Shown here: one piece after another, positions 8,429 to 17,277 of the stretch | Layout: each line of letters opens with the position of its first letter | Numbering within the stretch: the stretch's first letter is position 1 | NCBI GenBank assembly: GCA_913778275.1 | Contig: CAJYWN010000009.1 | Span: 62,001-126,000, forward strand | DNA: 64,000 bases | Direction: 5' to 3' | DNA from: an uncultured Chryseobacterium sp. | GTDB taxonomy: Bacteria > Bacteroidota > Bacteroidia > Flavobacteriales > Weeksellaceae | Program-made: the position numbers and the translations under genes | The notes under the pieces: generated by a model | What the model saw: the letters and a program-made list of their open reading frames with translations, nothing else | The model's database searches: none | What the model was told of the DNA's origin: nothing

Positions 8429-10627
8429 ATGAAATATAAAATATTTATCTTCTCGTGCCTTCTGATGGCAGTACAGACTTTTGGCCAGCAAAATTACTGG
8501 TCAAAGCTTAAAGGTTCTAAAATCAGCAGAGAAAATCTCAATCCGAGATGGACTACTCCGAAGACTTTTTCTTTGTATGAGGTAGATCTGGAAAAAATTA
8601 AATCCGATCTTAAAAAAGCTCCGCAGCGTTTTTCAGGTAATGAAAATCTGATTATTCCATTTCCGGATTCTGATGGGAAAACCAGAGATTACATTGTTCA
8701 GGAAGCTTCTGTGCTGGAGCCCGAATTGCAGGCAAAGTTCCCTGAAATAAGATCATATACAGGCTGGCAGAAAGATCATCCTGAAAATACGATCCGTTTC
8801 AGCGTAACGCCTTCTACTGGAATCAGTGTGATGTATTTCGATAACTGGGATATCAGTTATCTTGACAGCTACACCAAAGATAATTCTGCATTTATATTGT
8901 ACAAAAGAAAAGATTTGCCACTTAATAACCGTCTTTTTGAATGTCATGTTGAGAATGAATTGGATCAATTAAAAAATAACACATCTGCCAATAAAGCGCC
9001 TTTAGTTTCCGATGGGCAATTCAGGACTTACAGGCTTGCGCTTTCTGCTACCGGAGAATATACCACCTTTCATGGAGGAACGGTCGCTCTGGCGATGGCT
9101 GCAATGGCAACAACGATGACACGAGTGAATGGAGTGTATGAAAAAACAATTTCCACGACGATGGTTATGGTGGCCAACAACAATCAGCTGATCTATACTA
9201 ACGCCTCTACAGATCCTTTCACTAATGGAAATCCTGGCACAATGATTAATGAAAATCAAACCAATACTACCAATATTATTGGCTCTGCCAACTATGATAT
9301 AGGGCACGTTTTTGGCACCAACAGCGGAGGATTGGCCGGATTGGGAGTTGTTTGCGTTTCGTCTAGTAAAGCCAGAGGTGTTACGGGTTCCGGTGCTCCG
9401 ATCGGAGATCCTTTCGATATCGATTATGTCGCGCACGAAATAGGACATCAGTTTGGAGCCAATCATACTTTTAGAGCTGCAACTTCTTCCTGCAGTGGAA
9501 ATTTCAATAATTCGACAGCCTATGAACCGGGAAGCGGAAGCACCATTATGGCGTATGCCGGCATCTGCGGAGTTACTAATAATGTTCAGAATAATAGTGA
9601 TGCCTATTTTCATGCAGCGAGCGTTATAGAGATGTATTCCGTGTTGCAAAGAGCTACAGATTGTGCAAACAAAATATCCAATAATAACGGTGCTCCTACG
9701 GCTGATGCAGGAGCAGACTATACCATTCCCAGCGGAACAGCGTTCGTGTTAACAGGTACCGGAACAGATCCTAACGGAGATCCTTTAACCTATTTGTGGG
9801 AGCAGTATGATAATACCAGCAACACACAGCCTCCTGTGTCTACAGCAACGGTAGGTCCGGTTTACCGCTCATTAACTCCTACCGCTACTCCTTCACGGTA
9901 TTTTCCTGCGCTGAGTTCCGTGGTAGCCAATAATCTGGTTCCGAAATGGGAAGTTACGCCAAGTGTTGCCAGAACTTTGAATTTTTCACTTTTGGTAAAT
10001 GATAATAAAGCTACCGGAAATCAGGCTGCAAGGGATTTAATGGTAGTAACGGTGACCAGTGCCGGACCGTTTACGGTAACTTCGCAGGCAGCCGGAGGAA
10101 GCTTTACAGGTAATACAAGTATTCCCGTAACCTGGAATGTGGCAGGAACCAATACAAGTCCTATCAGCACGCAAAATGTAAGCATTCTGCTCTCTAAGGA
10201 TGGTGGACTGACTTTCAATACAGTACTAGCGGCAAGTGTTCCGAATAACGGATCTGCCAACGTAACATTGCCTAATGAAAATGTTGTCTCCGCAAGAATT
10301 ATGGTAAAAGCGCTTAATAATATTTATTACGCCCTTAATGCAGCACCTTTTTCTATTGTACAGGTTCTTGCCACTGCTGAAGCAGAGGTGAAGAGTTTCT
10401 CCATCTACCCGAATCCTTCGTATGATGTCGTAAATATCAAACTGAAAAATTCTTCTCAAAAAGCGGATTATAAATTGTTTGACGCGTCAGGAAGGCTGAT
10501 TCAGGCAGGGAGCTTCAAAGGAACAACCAAGATCAATGTTAATGGCTTAACGAATGGTAACTATATAATCTCATTACTCCTTGAGAATGGTGAAAAAATT
10601 TCTGAAAAATTAATAATTAAAAAATAA
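8429..10627 (+). CDS. Secreted metzincin (reprolysin-like) metalloprotease with T9SS sorting domain
   Basis: 732 residues: signal peptide (1-20), a pro-region to about 195, then a reprolysin-like catalytic domain with the full zinc motif HEIGHQFGANH at 336-346 and the Met-turn region MAYAGICG further on. After about residue 425 follow beta-sandwich-like segments (GTGTDPNGDPLTYLW) and a type A T9SS C-terminal domain from about 658 (SFSIYPNPS, ending EKLIIKK). The pathway is Sec export, then T9SS across the outer membrane. All metal ligands are present, so activity is expected. A bidirectional terminator separates it from the convergent mscS-type gene. Confidence 0.93.
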   Translation: MKYKIFIFSCLLMAVQTFGQQNYWSKLKGSKISRENLNPRWTTPKTFSLYEVDLEKIKSDLKKAPQRFSGNENLIIPFPDSDGKTRDYIVQEASVLEPELQAKFPEIRSYTGWQKDHPENTIRFSVTPSTGISVMYFDNWDISYLDSYTKDNSAFILYKRKDLPLNNRLFECHVENELDQLKNNTSANKAPLVSDGQFRTYRLALSATGEYTTFHGGTVALAMAAMATTMTRVNGVYEKTISTTMVMVANNNQLIYTNASTDPFTNGNPGTMINENQTNTTNIIGSANYDIGHVFGTNSGGLAGLGVVCVSSSKARGVTGSGAPIGDPFDIDYVAHEIGHQFGANHTFRAATSSCSGNFNNSTAYEPGSGSTIMAYAGICGVTNNVQNNSDAYFHAASVIEMYSVLQRATDCANKISNNNGAPTADAGADYTIPSGTAFVLTGTGTDPNGDPLTYLWEQYDNTSNTQPPVSTATVGPVYRSLTPTATPSRYFPALSSVVANNLVPKWEVTPSVARTLNFSLLVNDNKATGNQAARDLMVVTVTSAGPFTVTSQAAGGSFTGNTSIPVTWNVAGTNTSPISTQNVSILLSKDGGLTFNTVLAASVPNNGSANVTLPNENVVSARIMVKALNNIYYALNAAPFSIVQVLATAEAEVKSFSIYPNPSYDVVNIKLKNSSQKADYKLFDASGRLIQAGSFKGTTKINVNGLTNGNYIISLLLENGEKISEKLIIKK

Positions 10628-10649
10628 AAGAGATTATTATTAATTAAGA

Positions 10650-10680
10650 AACGCGGCCTTTTAAAGAAGGCTGCGTTTTT
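10650..10680. terminator. Bidirectional terminator between protease and MscS genes
   Basis: AACGCGGCCTT (10650-10660) pairs with AAGGCTGCGTT (10667-10677), 11 pairs with one G-T, flanked by A-rich and T-rich sides; it serves both convergent genes. Confidence 0.85.
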
Positions 10681-11562
10681 TTATTCCTGAACTTTACTGA
10701 TCATACTATTGGGATCGGTAATACTAATGCTCGTTGGAGTTACTAGCTGAATACCTTCCGAATCCAGTCTTTTCTTAATTTCAAAATAGGCAATACTTTT
10801 TAACAGCATCATATCTGCTCCTATTACCATTGGAAATTTAACCTGAAGATTAAAAACACCCTGTTTAAGGTCGGTAAGAATCGCTGTTGCCGTTTCCGGG
10901 CGGTCTACATTTTCAAGACTTTGTACTACTTCCAGAACGGATTGCTGTGCTTTCCCAACATTCTGGTCAGCCGGAATTTCAAAATTCAGGTATATTTTTC
11001 TCTGCGGAGAAGCTGTGAAATTGTAAAAAGGAGCGTTGAAAATTACCTGGTTGGGAATATACACTTTCTTTCCGTCATCAGCGATTACTTTTGTTGTAAG
11101 AAAGCCGATTTCAGAAACGGTACCCGAATTGTTTCCTATTGTTACATAATCACCCACTTTAAAGGCTTTATCAATACCGATCAGCATCCCCGAAAAAATG
11201 CTGGATACCAGATCTTTTAAAGCAACACCGGCAATAACACCCGCCACTCCGAGACTTCCGATAAATTTCCATAAAAACCCGCTGAAACCCATAATTTCTA
11301 AAGCAATGAAGGTTCCCATAATCATGATCAGAAACCGGAATATACTGATAAGGGTTACCAATGAACTTTCTTTTTTGCTTTTAGGAAAAAGCTTGTGAAA
11401 TATCTTGACTGAAATCTGGCTAAGATATTTACTCGTAAAAAGGAAGAGAGAAAATACAATAATCCCTACAATAAGTTTAGGAGTAAGCTCCGCAAATTTT
11501 AGATACCAGTTTTCAAGAACGTTATAAACAACATCAATATAGCTTAAGCCGTTTTTCTGCAT
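10681..11562 (-). CDS. MscS-type small-conductance mechanosensitive channel
   Basis: 293 residues, near the length of E. coli MscS. Hydrophobic segments lie at about 25-45, 68-90 and 95-120, the last being the glycine/alanine-rich pore helix (GSLGVAGVIAGVALKDLV). It is followed by the hallmark SSIFSGMLIGIDKAFKVGDYV and the beta domain, then an alpha-beta C-terminus. The protein releases solutes during hypo-osmotic shock from the inner membrane. It is divergent from the peroxiredoxin gene. Confidence 0.95.
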   Translation of the reverse strand: MQKNGLSYIDVVYNVLENWYLKFAELTPKLIVGIIVFSLFLFTSKYLSQISVKIFHKLFPKSKKESSLVTLISIFRFLIMIMGTFIALEIMGFSGFLWKFIGSLGVAGVIAGVALKDLVSSIFSGMLIGIDKAFKVGDYVTIGNNSGTVSEIGFLTTKVIADDGKKVYIPNQVIFNAPFYNFTASPQRKIYLNFEIPADQNVGKAQQSVLEVVQSLENVDRPETATAILTDLKQGVFNLQVKFPMVIGADMMLLKSIAYFEIKKRLDSEGIQLVTPTSISITDPNSMISKVQE

Positions 11563-11604
11563 GTATATATTTTTAAAATAATTACATCTTTTTTAAACAA
11601 AAAA

Positions 11605-11635
11605 TTTGCCAGTTTCAAAAACTCTACTAAATTTG
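11605..11635 (+). promoter_or_regulatory. Complete Bacteroidetes promoter of the peroxiredoxin gene
   Basis: TTTG (11605-11608), exactly 19 bases, then TAAATTTG (11628-11635). This is the consensus for the major sigma factor of Bacteroidetes. It leaves an estimated 5' leader of about 20 bases before the ATG at 11659. Confidence 0.85.
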
Positions 11636-11658
11636 TAGACTAATAAGAACAAAATATT

Positions 11659-12294
11659 ATGTCAATTAAACTAGGAGATACAGCACCGGACTTTCAGGCG
11701 GAAACGTCTTTGGGAGATCTTAATTTTTATGAATATTTAGGAGATTCGTGGGGAATTCTTTTTTCGCATCCTGCCGATTATACGCCGGTATGCACAACGG
11801 AACTGGGATATACTTCGAAACTGAAATCTGAATTTGATAAAAGAGGCACGAAGGTTATTGCTTTAAGCGTAGATGGAGTAGAAGATCATCAGAACTGGAT
11901 TAAAGATATCAATGAAACACAGGATACGGATGTACAGTTTCCTGTCATTGCCGATAAAGACCGGAAAATTTCCGAACTGTATGATTTTATTCATCCGAAT
12001 GCTTCGGCTACCGCTACGGTACGCTCTCTGCTGATTATTGACCCTGAAAAAAAGGTAAGGCTGATTATTACCTATCCGGCATCAACAGGAAGAAATTTCA
12101 ATGAGATCCTGAGAGTGCTTGATTCTCTTCAGCTTGTGGATTCCCACAAGGTTGCAACGCCGGTCAACTGGCAGGACGGGGACGATGTTATTGTTCCGCC
12201 AAGCGTCTCTACGGAAGATGCGGAAAAGATATTTCCGAAGGGCGTAAAAGTGATAAAACCGTATCTGAGATATACGCCTCAACCCAATACATGA
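11659..12294 (+). CDS. Peroxiredoxin, Prx6 (1-Cys) subfamily
   Basis: 211 residues. The peroxidatic Cys45 sits in the motif HPADYTPVCTTE. The long C-terminal arm with VATPVNWQDGDDVIVPP is characteristic of the Prx6 group, and no resolving Cys is visible. It reduces hydrogen peroxide and alkyl hydroperoxides in the cytosol with an external thiol donor. It stands alone between a perfect promoter and a perfect terminator palindrome. Confidence 0.95.
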   Translation: MSIKLGDTAPDFQAETSLGDLNFYEYLGDSWGILFSHPADYTPVCTTELGYTSKLKSEFDKRGTKVIALSVDGVEDHQNWIKDINETQDTDVQFPVIADKDRKISELYDFIHPNASATATVRSLLIIDPEKKVRLIITYPASTGRNFNEILRVLDSLQLVDSHKVATPVNWQDGDDVIVPPSVSTEDAEKIFPKGVKVIKPYLRYTPQPNT

Positions 12295-12333
12295 TTTATT
12301 TGATTTTTTATAGTTTAGTTTTAATTTGTACGA

Positions 12334-12367
12334 AAATCGCCGCGGAAAATATTTTCCGCGGCGATTT
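12334..12367. terminator. Perfect 34-base palindromic terminator
   Basis: A 17-base arm beginning AAATCGCCGCGG is followed directly by its exact complement, ending CCGCGGCGATTT. It lies between the convergent peroxiredoxin and beta-barrel genes and can serve both. Confidence 0.85.
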
Positions 12368-12403
12368 CATTTTTAAGTGTATATAGTGTGTGTGAAATGA
12401 TTC

Positions 12404-12997
12404 TTATTGTGCAACATCATTAGCAACCTGTCTTGCTTTTGAAGTCGGAATATAGATGCTGAAACCTAAGTTAAAAGTAATGTTTGAGTTAAGTCCTTCA
12501 TTCCCGAAGCCTGCTCTTCCTCTATATTTTACCAATCCTTCAAGACCGATGTTCGGAGTGATAAAGTAAGAATATCCAGGTCCTACACCGAAATCTAATC
12601 CTGTTGTCGAATCTGCATTTTCAACAGATCTTCCTCCGATACCTACGTTTCCTTCAAGGAACCAACGACCGTGGTTAAGCAGGTTATCAACACCTTTTTC
12701 TCCCGGTGAAAGATAGTAACGTCCTAAAGCGCCAACTCCGTAAGTAAATTCCGTAGGACTTCCGTTGGTAACTTTATTAAATCCTAAATCTACATATCCT
12801 CCTAAAGCAACGTTATCTTCGATGAAATACGCTCCTTTTGGCTGAATGGCAATATTGTATCCACCGCCTGTGTTTAATCCGAAGTTACTTGATATTAAGC
12901 TGCTTCCTACGAGCCAGTTTCCTTTTTGAATCTGTGCATTCATGGTTGTAGCTAAGCCTGCTACTGCTAGTATTCCTGATAAAATTAGCTTCTTCAT
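12404..12997 (-). CDS. Small outer-membrane beta-barrel protein
   Basis: 197 residues with a clear signal peptide (MKKLILSGILAVAGLATTMNAQ). The mature part is glycine-rich with alternating strands (GGYVDLGFNKV, YGVGALGRYYL, NLGFSIYIP), as in eight-stranded OmpA/OmpX-like barrels of Bacteroidetes. No peptidoglycan-binding OmpA domain follows. Function unknown; the barrel call is by pattern. Confidence 0.8.
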   Translation of the reverse strand: MKKLILSGILAVAGLATTMNAQIQKGNWLVGSSLISSNFGLNTGGGYNIAIQPKGAYFIEDNVALGGYVDLGFNKVTNGSPTEFTYGVGALGRYYLSPGEKGVDNLLNHGRWFLEGNVGIGGRSVENADSTTGLDFGVGPGYSYFITPNIGLEGLVKYRGRAGFGNEGLNSNITFNLGFSIYIPTSKARQVANDVAQ

Positions 12998-13142
12998 AAT
13001 TTATTATTTTTAATATTATTGTTTATCATTTGTGCTATCTGAAAAACAATAAATGTGCCAACTAATCAATGTTTGGTGAATTTAAAGACATTGGTTAAAA
13101 TTTTTTGAAATAAAGAAGTGTGGTATGTAAATTTTACTAAAA

Positions 13143-13658
13143 TTACAACAACAATAACAGGATCGATACCACAAGACCAGCTATGGTGAAAATCATTCCG
13201 CGTTTAAAAGCCTTGGTTTTAGGATTAAACATCCAGAAACTTGATATTACAAAAAAGAATAATGAAATCCCGAAAAAAGTGTTTAACGGAGAAAGAGTGT
13301 CCTTCGATTGTGCTTTATGAAGTTTTGTCATCTTATCTAGAACAAATGGCAGTTCCTTTTTTGAATATTTTGCCTGTCCGGTTGCGGCGTCATAAGTTCC
13401 CTGCTTAAATTTCAGAACGGTTCCTTCTGTTTTTTCAACCTCGAAATTTTTTATTCTTAGCTCCTTGCCTAAAGCTTTTTCATCAAGATTCTTCTCAATT
13501 ACTTTGTCATATTTTTTTTCTTTTTTAAGAAAATCTGTGTCCCTGTATACCAGCAAAACGCCGCTTACTGCATACACCGCCATAATTCCGGCAAGAAAAT
13601 AGCCCAGATAACGGTGTGTGATTCTCATGAAACTTCTTGTATCCTTAATCTTATCCAT
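13143..13658 (-). CDS. Small PepSY-associated transmembrane protein
   Basis: 171 residues. The start RSFMRITHRYLGYFLAGIM is the PepSY-associated membrane helix seen in iron-uptake reductase-like proteins; a soluble stretch (about 45-115) and two further helices (about 122-140 and 152-171) follow. It is shorter than the usual three- or four-helix relatives of 350 residues or more. It lies 82 bases downstream of the TonB-dependent siderophore receptor on the same strand, so it is probably part of the same iron-regulated unit and may assist siderophore iron release or transport. That role is inference. Confidence 0.8.
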   Translation of the reverse strand: MDKIKDTRSFMRITHRYLGYFLAGIMAVYAVSGVLLVYRDTDFLKKEKKYDKVIEKNLDEKALGKELRIKNFEVEKTEGTVLKFKQGTYDAATGQAKYSKKELPFVLDKMTKLHKAQSKDTLSPLNTFFGISLFFFVISSFWMFNPKTKAFKRGMIFTIAGLVVSILLLLL

Positions 13659-13740
13659 AATGTAGTTTTGTTTTTAAATTTCAAAGTGGAAACTGCAAAA
13701 ATGCAATTCCCACTTTCTATGAAAAATTATTATTTGTCTT

Positions 13741-15966
13741 TTAAAGCTTATATGTTAAGGTGAAATAGTAATTTCTAGGGGTGATAGGGTTTACCGAATA
13801 GTTCTCATGAACATTGTAGTTCACGACATCAAACAGATTTCCGACTCTTCCCTGGATCATGAACTTTTCCCATTCGTAGCCTAAAGATAATGAAACTGTT
13901 GTGTAATCTTTTAAATCAAACATTCTGCTGACACCGTTCCGTTGCTGTAAACTGTTTGATCCGGTTTTGGTATCATTCCAGCCGGCTATTCTGTTACCAA
14001 TATAATATGTGCTGATACCTAATCTGAGACCTTTTGCAAAATTCTGCAAGGTATAAAATACGGACGCATTTGCGGTAGTGGCTGGAGTTCTTACTAATCT
14101 TTGGTTTTCTACGTATCCGAAATTATCAGGAGTTTCTGTATAAACAGAATGATTATACGAAAAACCTCCTATAATAGAAAGCCCTGCTACAGGATTTCCG
14201 GTGATATCCAATTCCACACCCCGGCTTCTCATTTTCCCTGCAAATTCTTTGTAAAATGAATCAGAGTTGGCTGCACCGTTCGCTAAAAATGGGGCTGTCT
14301 GGTAATAATTGTTGTAAACAATCTGATAGGCGGTTAAATTTATAGCCAATGCATTATTCCATATATTTTTCTTAACTCCTACTTCATACTGATCAATAGT
14401 GGTAGGCTTCAATGATTGATAATAAATGTCTTGTCCGGTATTTTGTACAAATGAATTTGTATACGTTCCAAAAATAGAAAGATTTTCATTAGGCATATAT
14501 ACTATGCCTGCTTTCGGCGAAAAAGCTCTATCTGATATAGCGGTATTTGGTTTGTCTACATCGCCGTTACTATTCGAAAACGTGTTTACTGTATTAGTTA
14601 ATGTTTCCACGTAGGACCATCTTAATCCGGCCAATACTTTTAATTGTTTTGTAAGGCTGATAAAGTCTTGAGCATAAATACCCATTCTCTGTGTAGGAAT
14701 TCTGGTTCTGTCCTTTAGAGATGCTGACGGTTTTTCCCCGGAAGACCAGCTTGATGGATCGTCCAAATATACGAATCCGTTTGTGGTATTGCCATTCGTA
14801 CCGTATTTAGTAGGATTTGTATACGTGTAATTATTCTGAAGGCCGTAATCACCGTCCGTACCTATTAAAACTTTATGATTTATACTGCCCGTATTAAATT
14901 CTCCATTAAGATTTATTTGAAGGGAAGTATAATTTTGCTCATTAAATGTTTTATTTAATGGGCGATCCCATCTTAAACGGTTATTAAAATATTCCCACTG
15001 TACTCTTTCTGTAGAGTAATAATCTTTAGTGTAACTCTGGAAAGATGCTATTGAATTTAATGACCATTTATCGGTAAACTGGTGATTAAACGTTACGTTT
15101 ACTGATGTTTGCTGTACATTTTGATATTGCCAGTCTGCTCCTAAAAATGCATTCCGTGGAAGCAGTTCATTCAAGCTGTAGCTTTTATCAGGGTTAGTAA
15201 TTGAACCGATCCCAAAATCAGGCGTGAAATTATTTTTTAGGTAATCTGCTTCAACAATTAATTGTGATCTGTCACTTAAATTAAATAAAAAAGACGGGTT
15301 GAAATAATATTTTTCAGACTGAACCACATCTCTGAAACTTTCAGCATATTCGTAGGTACCGTTTACTCGGAAAGCGATATTCTTTGATAGCGGACCATAA
15401 ATATCAACCATAGGCTTATAGGAGTTCCAGCTTCCGGCATTCATTCCAACGCTCCCACCGAAATTAAACTTGGGCTTTTTTGTAATCATATTGATAACAC
15501 CACCGGCAGCTGTATTCCCGTAAAGCATGGCATTCGCTCCCTTAAGAACCTCAACTCTCTCCAATCCGCTTACTTCAGGAAAAACACCACTGTTCACTCT
15601 GGCTCCGTTTTTGAAAATATTGTCATTTCCCAGTATGAATCCACGTCCGCCGAAACTATCCTGCGAATTTCCTCTAGACGACGTAACATAGATGCCATTA
15701 ACATTCTGAAGCACATCACTCAATTGCTTTGCCTGTTGCTGCTCAATAATTTCATGCGTAACAATGGCAACAGGCTGCGGTGTTTCCATCATCGTAAGAT
15801 TAGACTTTGTAGATAATGGTCTCGCCTTGTTAGGGTTGCCGGTCTTATGAAGATTAACGTCTTCAATAGTTTGGATCTTAACAGTATCAGCTTCCGTGTT
15901 TTTCATTTGTGCACCCAGGGATATGGCTGTGAATAATATCCCCAAAGTTACTAGCTGCTTTTTCAT
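13741..15966 (-). CDS. TonB-dependent siderophore receptor
   Basis: 741 residues: signal peptide (1-19), a plug domain at about 55-165 with RVEVLKGANAMLYGNTAAGGVINMIT split across the conserved loop, and a 22-strand barrel ending in the aromatic C-terminal strand YYFTLTYKL. The FhuA/FoxA-like features (IYVTSSRGN, DSFGGRGF) suggest a ferric-siderophore receptor driven by TonB. No carboxypeptidase-like extension typical of SusC is present. It sits behind a Fur-box-like palindrome overlapping the promoter and is followed by the PepSY-type membrane protein. The specific siderophore is unknown. Confidence 0.94.
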   Translation of the reverse strand: MKKQLVTLGILFTAISLGAQMKNTEADTVKIQTIEDVNLHKTGNPNKARPLSTKSNLTMMETPQPVAIVTHEIIEQQQAKQLSDVLQNVNGIYVTSSRGNSQDSFGGRGFILGNDNIFKNGARVNSGVFPEVSGLERVEVLKGANAMLYGNTAAGGVINMITKKPKFNFGGSVGMNAGSWNSYKPMVDIYGPLSKNIAFRVNGTYEYAESFRDVVQSEKYYFNPSFLFNLSDRSQLIVEADYLKNNFTPDFGIGSITNPDKSYSLNELLPRNAFLGADWQYQNVQQTSVNVTFNHQFTDKWSLNSIASFQSYTKDYYSTERVQWEYFNNRLRWDRPLNKTFNEQNYTSLQINLNGEFNTGSINHKVLIGTDGDYGLQNNYTYTNPTKYGTNGNTTNGFVYLDDPSSWSSGEKPSASLKDRTRIPTQRMGIYAQDFISLTKQLKVLAGLRWSYVETLTNTVNTFSNSNGDVDKPNTAISDRAFSPKAGIVYMPNENLSIFGTYTNSFVQNTGQDIYYQSLKPTTIDQYEVGVKKNIWNNALAINLTAYQIVYNNYYQTAPFLANGAANSDSFYKEFAGKMRSRGVELDITGNPVAGLSIIGGFSYNHSVYTETPDNFGYVENQRLVRTPATTANASVFYTLQNFAKGLRLGISTYYIGNRIAGWNDTKTGSNSLQQRNGVSRMFDLKDYTTVSLSLGYEWEKFMIQGRVGNLFDVVNYNVHENYSVNPITPRNYYFTLTYKL

Positions 15967-15979
15967 TATAGTTTATTCT

Positions 15980-16011
15980 ATTTAGATTAAATTTAAATAA
16001 GTGCAAAAGTA
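15980..16011 (-). promoter_or_regulatory. Fur-box-like palindrome and -7 box of the siderophore receptor
   Basis: On the minus strand the -7 box TACTTTTG is the complement of 16004-16011. Just downstream, 15980-15998 reads ATTTAGATT-A-AATTTAAAT, a 19-base palindrome with one mismatch resembling flavobacterial Fur sites. A related half-site (ATTTAGAAT) lies near 16019. Iron repression is inferred. Confidence 0.6.
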
Positions 16012-16131
16012 TATTATTATTTAGAATTAATAAAAATTAAGAAGTGATTTTTATCATTTTTTTAAGAAATGTGTTTGATGATTTAATGAATAAATTGCTG
16101 GTTTATGAATAACTTTGGTAAAAAATAAATT

Positions 16132-17187
16132 ATGCAATTGGTAAAAACGGGACTTTGTGCATTCGGAATGAGCGGAAAAATATTTCATGCACCTTTTTTA
16201 AAAGAACATCCGGGTTTTTTTTTATCGGCTGTTGTAGAAAGAAGCAAAGAAGATTCGAAAGAAAAATATCCTGAAGTAACGATTTATCGTTCTGTAGAGG
16301 AAATGCTTGAGCATGCGGATATTGATTTGGTGGTGGTGAATACGCCTGTTCAGACCCATTTTGAATATGTAAAGAAGGTTTTGGAAGCAGGGAAAAATGT
16401 AATCGTGGAAAAACCTTTTACGGTAAATGTTTCCGAAGCGGAAGAACTGGTGAGGATGGCAGAAGAAAAAAGCCTGTTTCTGAGTGTTTATCAGAACAGG
16501 AGGTTTGACCGTGATTATCTCCAGGTACAGAAGATCATGAATGAAGGTAAACTGGGAAATATAAAAGAAGCTGAAATCCGTTTCGACAGGTTCCGTACCG
16601 AGCCCAGCGGAAAAGCCCATAAAGAAAATCCCGACGCTACAGGTTCCGGATCACTGCATGATCTCGGATCGCATCTCATAGATCAGGCAACCCAATATTT
16701 CGGTTTCCCTGAAAAATTATCTGCCGATGTATTTTCCATGAAAGGAAAGGGCTTTGCCAACGATTATTTTGAAATTATTTTATTTTATCAGAATGATTTG
16801 AGAGTAAGACTGAAATCCTCAGTATTTACAAAAGAGGCGCATTATGCGTATGCCATTCATGGAGAAAAAGGAAGCTTCCTGCAGGAAAGAACGGATAACC
16901 AGGAAAATGAGCTGGCTGCAGGAGCCATTCCTGAATATGGTAAAGAATGGACCCGGCCTCTTGAAGAACCGGACGGAATTCTGAATTTTTTAAATGATAA
17001 TAAAGAAACCGAAAGAATTTTAACTTCCAGTGAAGCTGGAAATTATATGAATTACTATCAGCAGATTTATGAATTTATAGTATTCGGATATGCTTTGCCT
17101 TCTCCTGCTGAGGAAATCATCACAAATATGAAAATTATTGATGCCGCATTAGAGAGTTCAAATGCTGAAAAAGTAGTTTACTTATAA
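16132..17187 (+). CDS. Gfo/Idh/MocA family oxidoreductase
   Basis: 351 residues. It has an N-terminal Rossmann NAD(P) domain (TGLCAFGMSGKIFHAPFL) followed by the family signature VEKPFTVN near residue 95 and the second conserved stretch GSGSLHDLGSHLIDQ near 180, where Asp and His are catalytic candidates. Enzymes of the family oxidise or reduce sugars and related polyols. It stands alone between divergent and convergent genes, giving no substrate clue. Cytosolic. Confidence 0.93.
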   Translation: MQLVKTGLCAFGMSGKIFHAPFLKEHPGFFLSAVVERSKEDSKEKYPEVTIYRSVEEMLEHADIDLVVVNTPVQTHFEYVKKVLEAGKNVIVEKPFTVNVSEAEELVRMAEEKSLFLSVYQNRRFDRDYLQVQKIMNEGKLGNIKEAEIRFDRFRTEPSGKAHKENPDATGSGSLHDLGSHLIDQATQYFGFPEKLSADVFSMKGKGFANDYFEIILFYQNDLRVRLKSSVFTKEAHYAYAIHGEKGSFLQERTDNQENELAAGAIPEYGKEWTRPLEEPDGILNFLNDNKETERILTSSEAGNYMNYYQQIYEFIVFGYALPSPAEEIITNMKIIDAALESSNAEKVVYL

Positions 17188-17277
17188 ATGTTGTAGAAGT
17201 TGTAGAGTTTTAGGGTAGGAGTGTCTGTTTTGTCTTTAAATGCACTTTTACGCTAAAACGCTCTCACTCTCAAACTC

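Noticed and set aside
9002..9649. 215-codon minus-strand frame inside the metalloprotease gene
   Set aside because: Lies across the catalytic domain in antisense; composition (Ser/Ile/Arg/His runs) follows from the codon use of the real gene.
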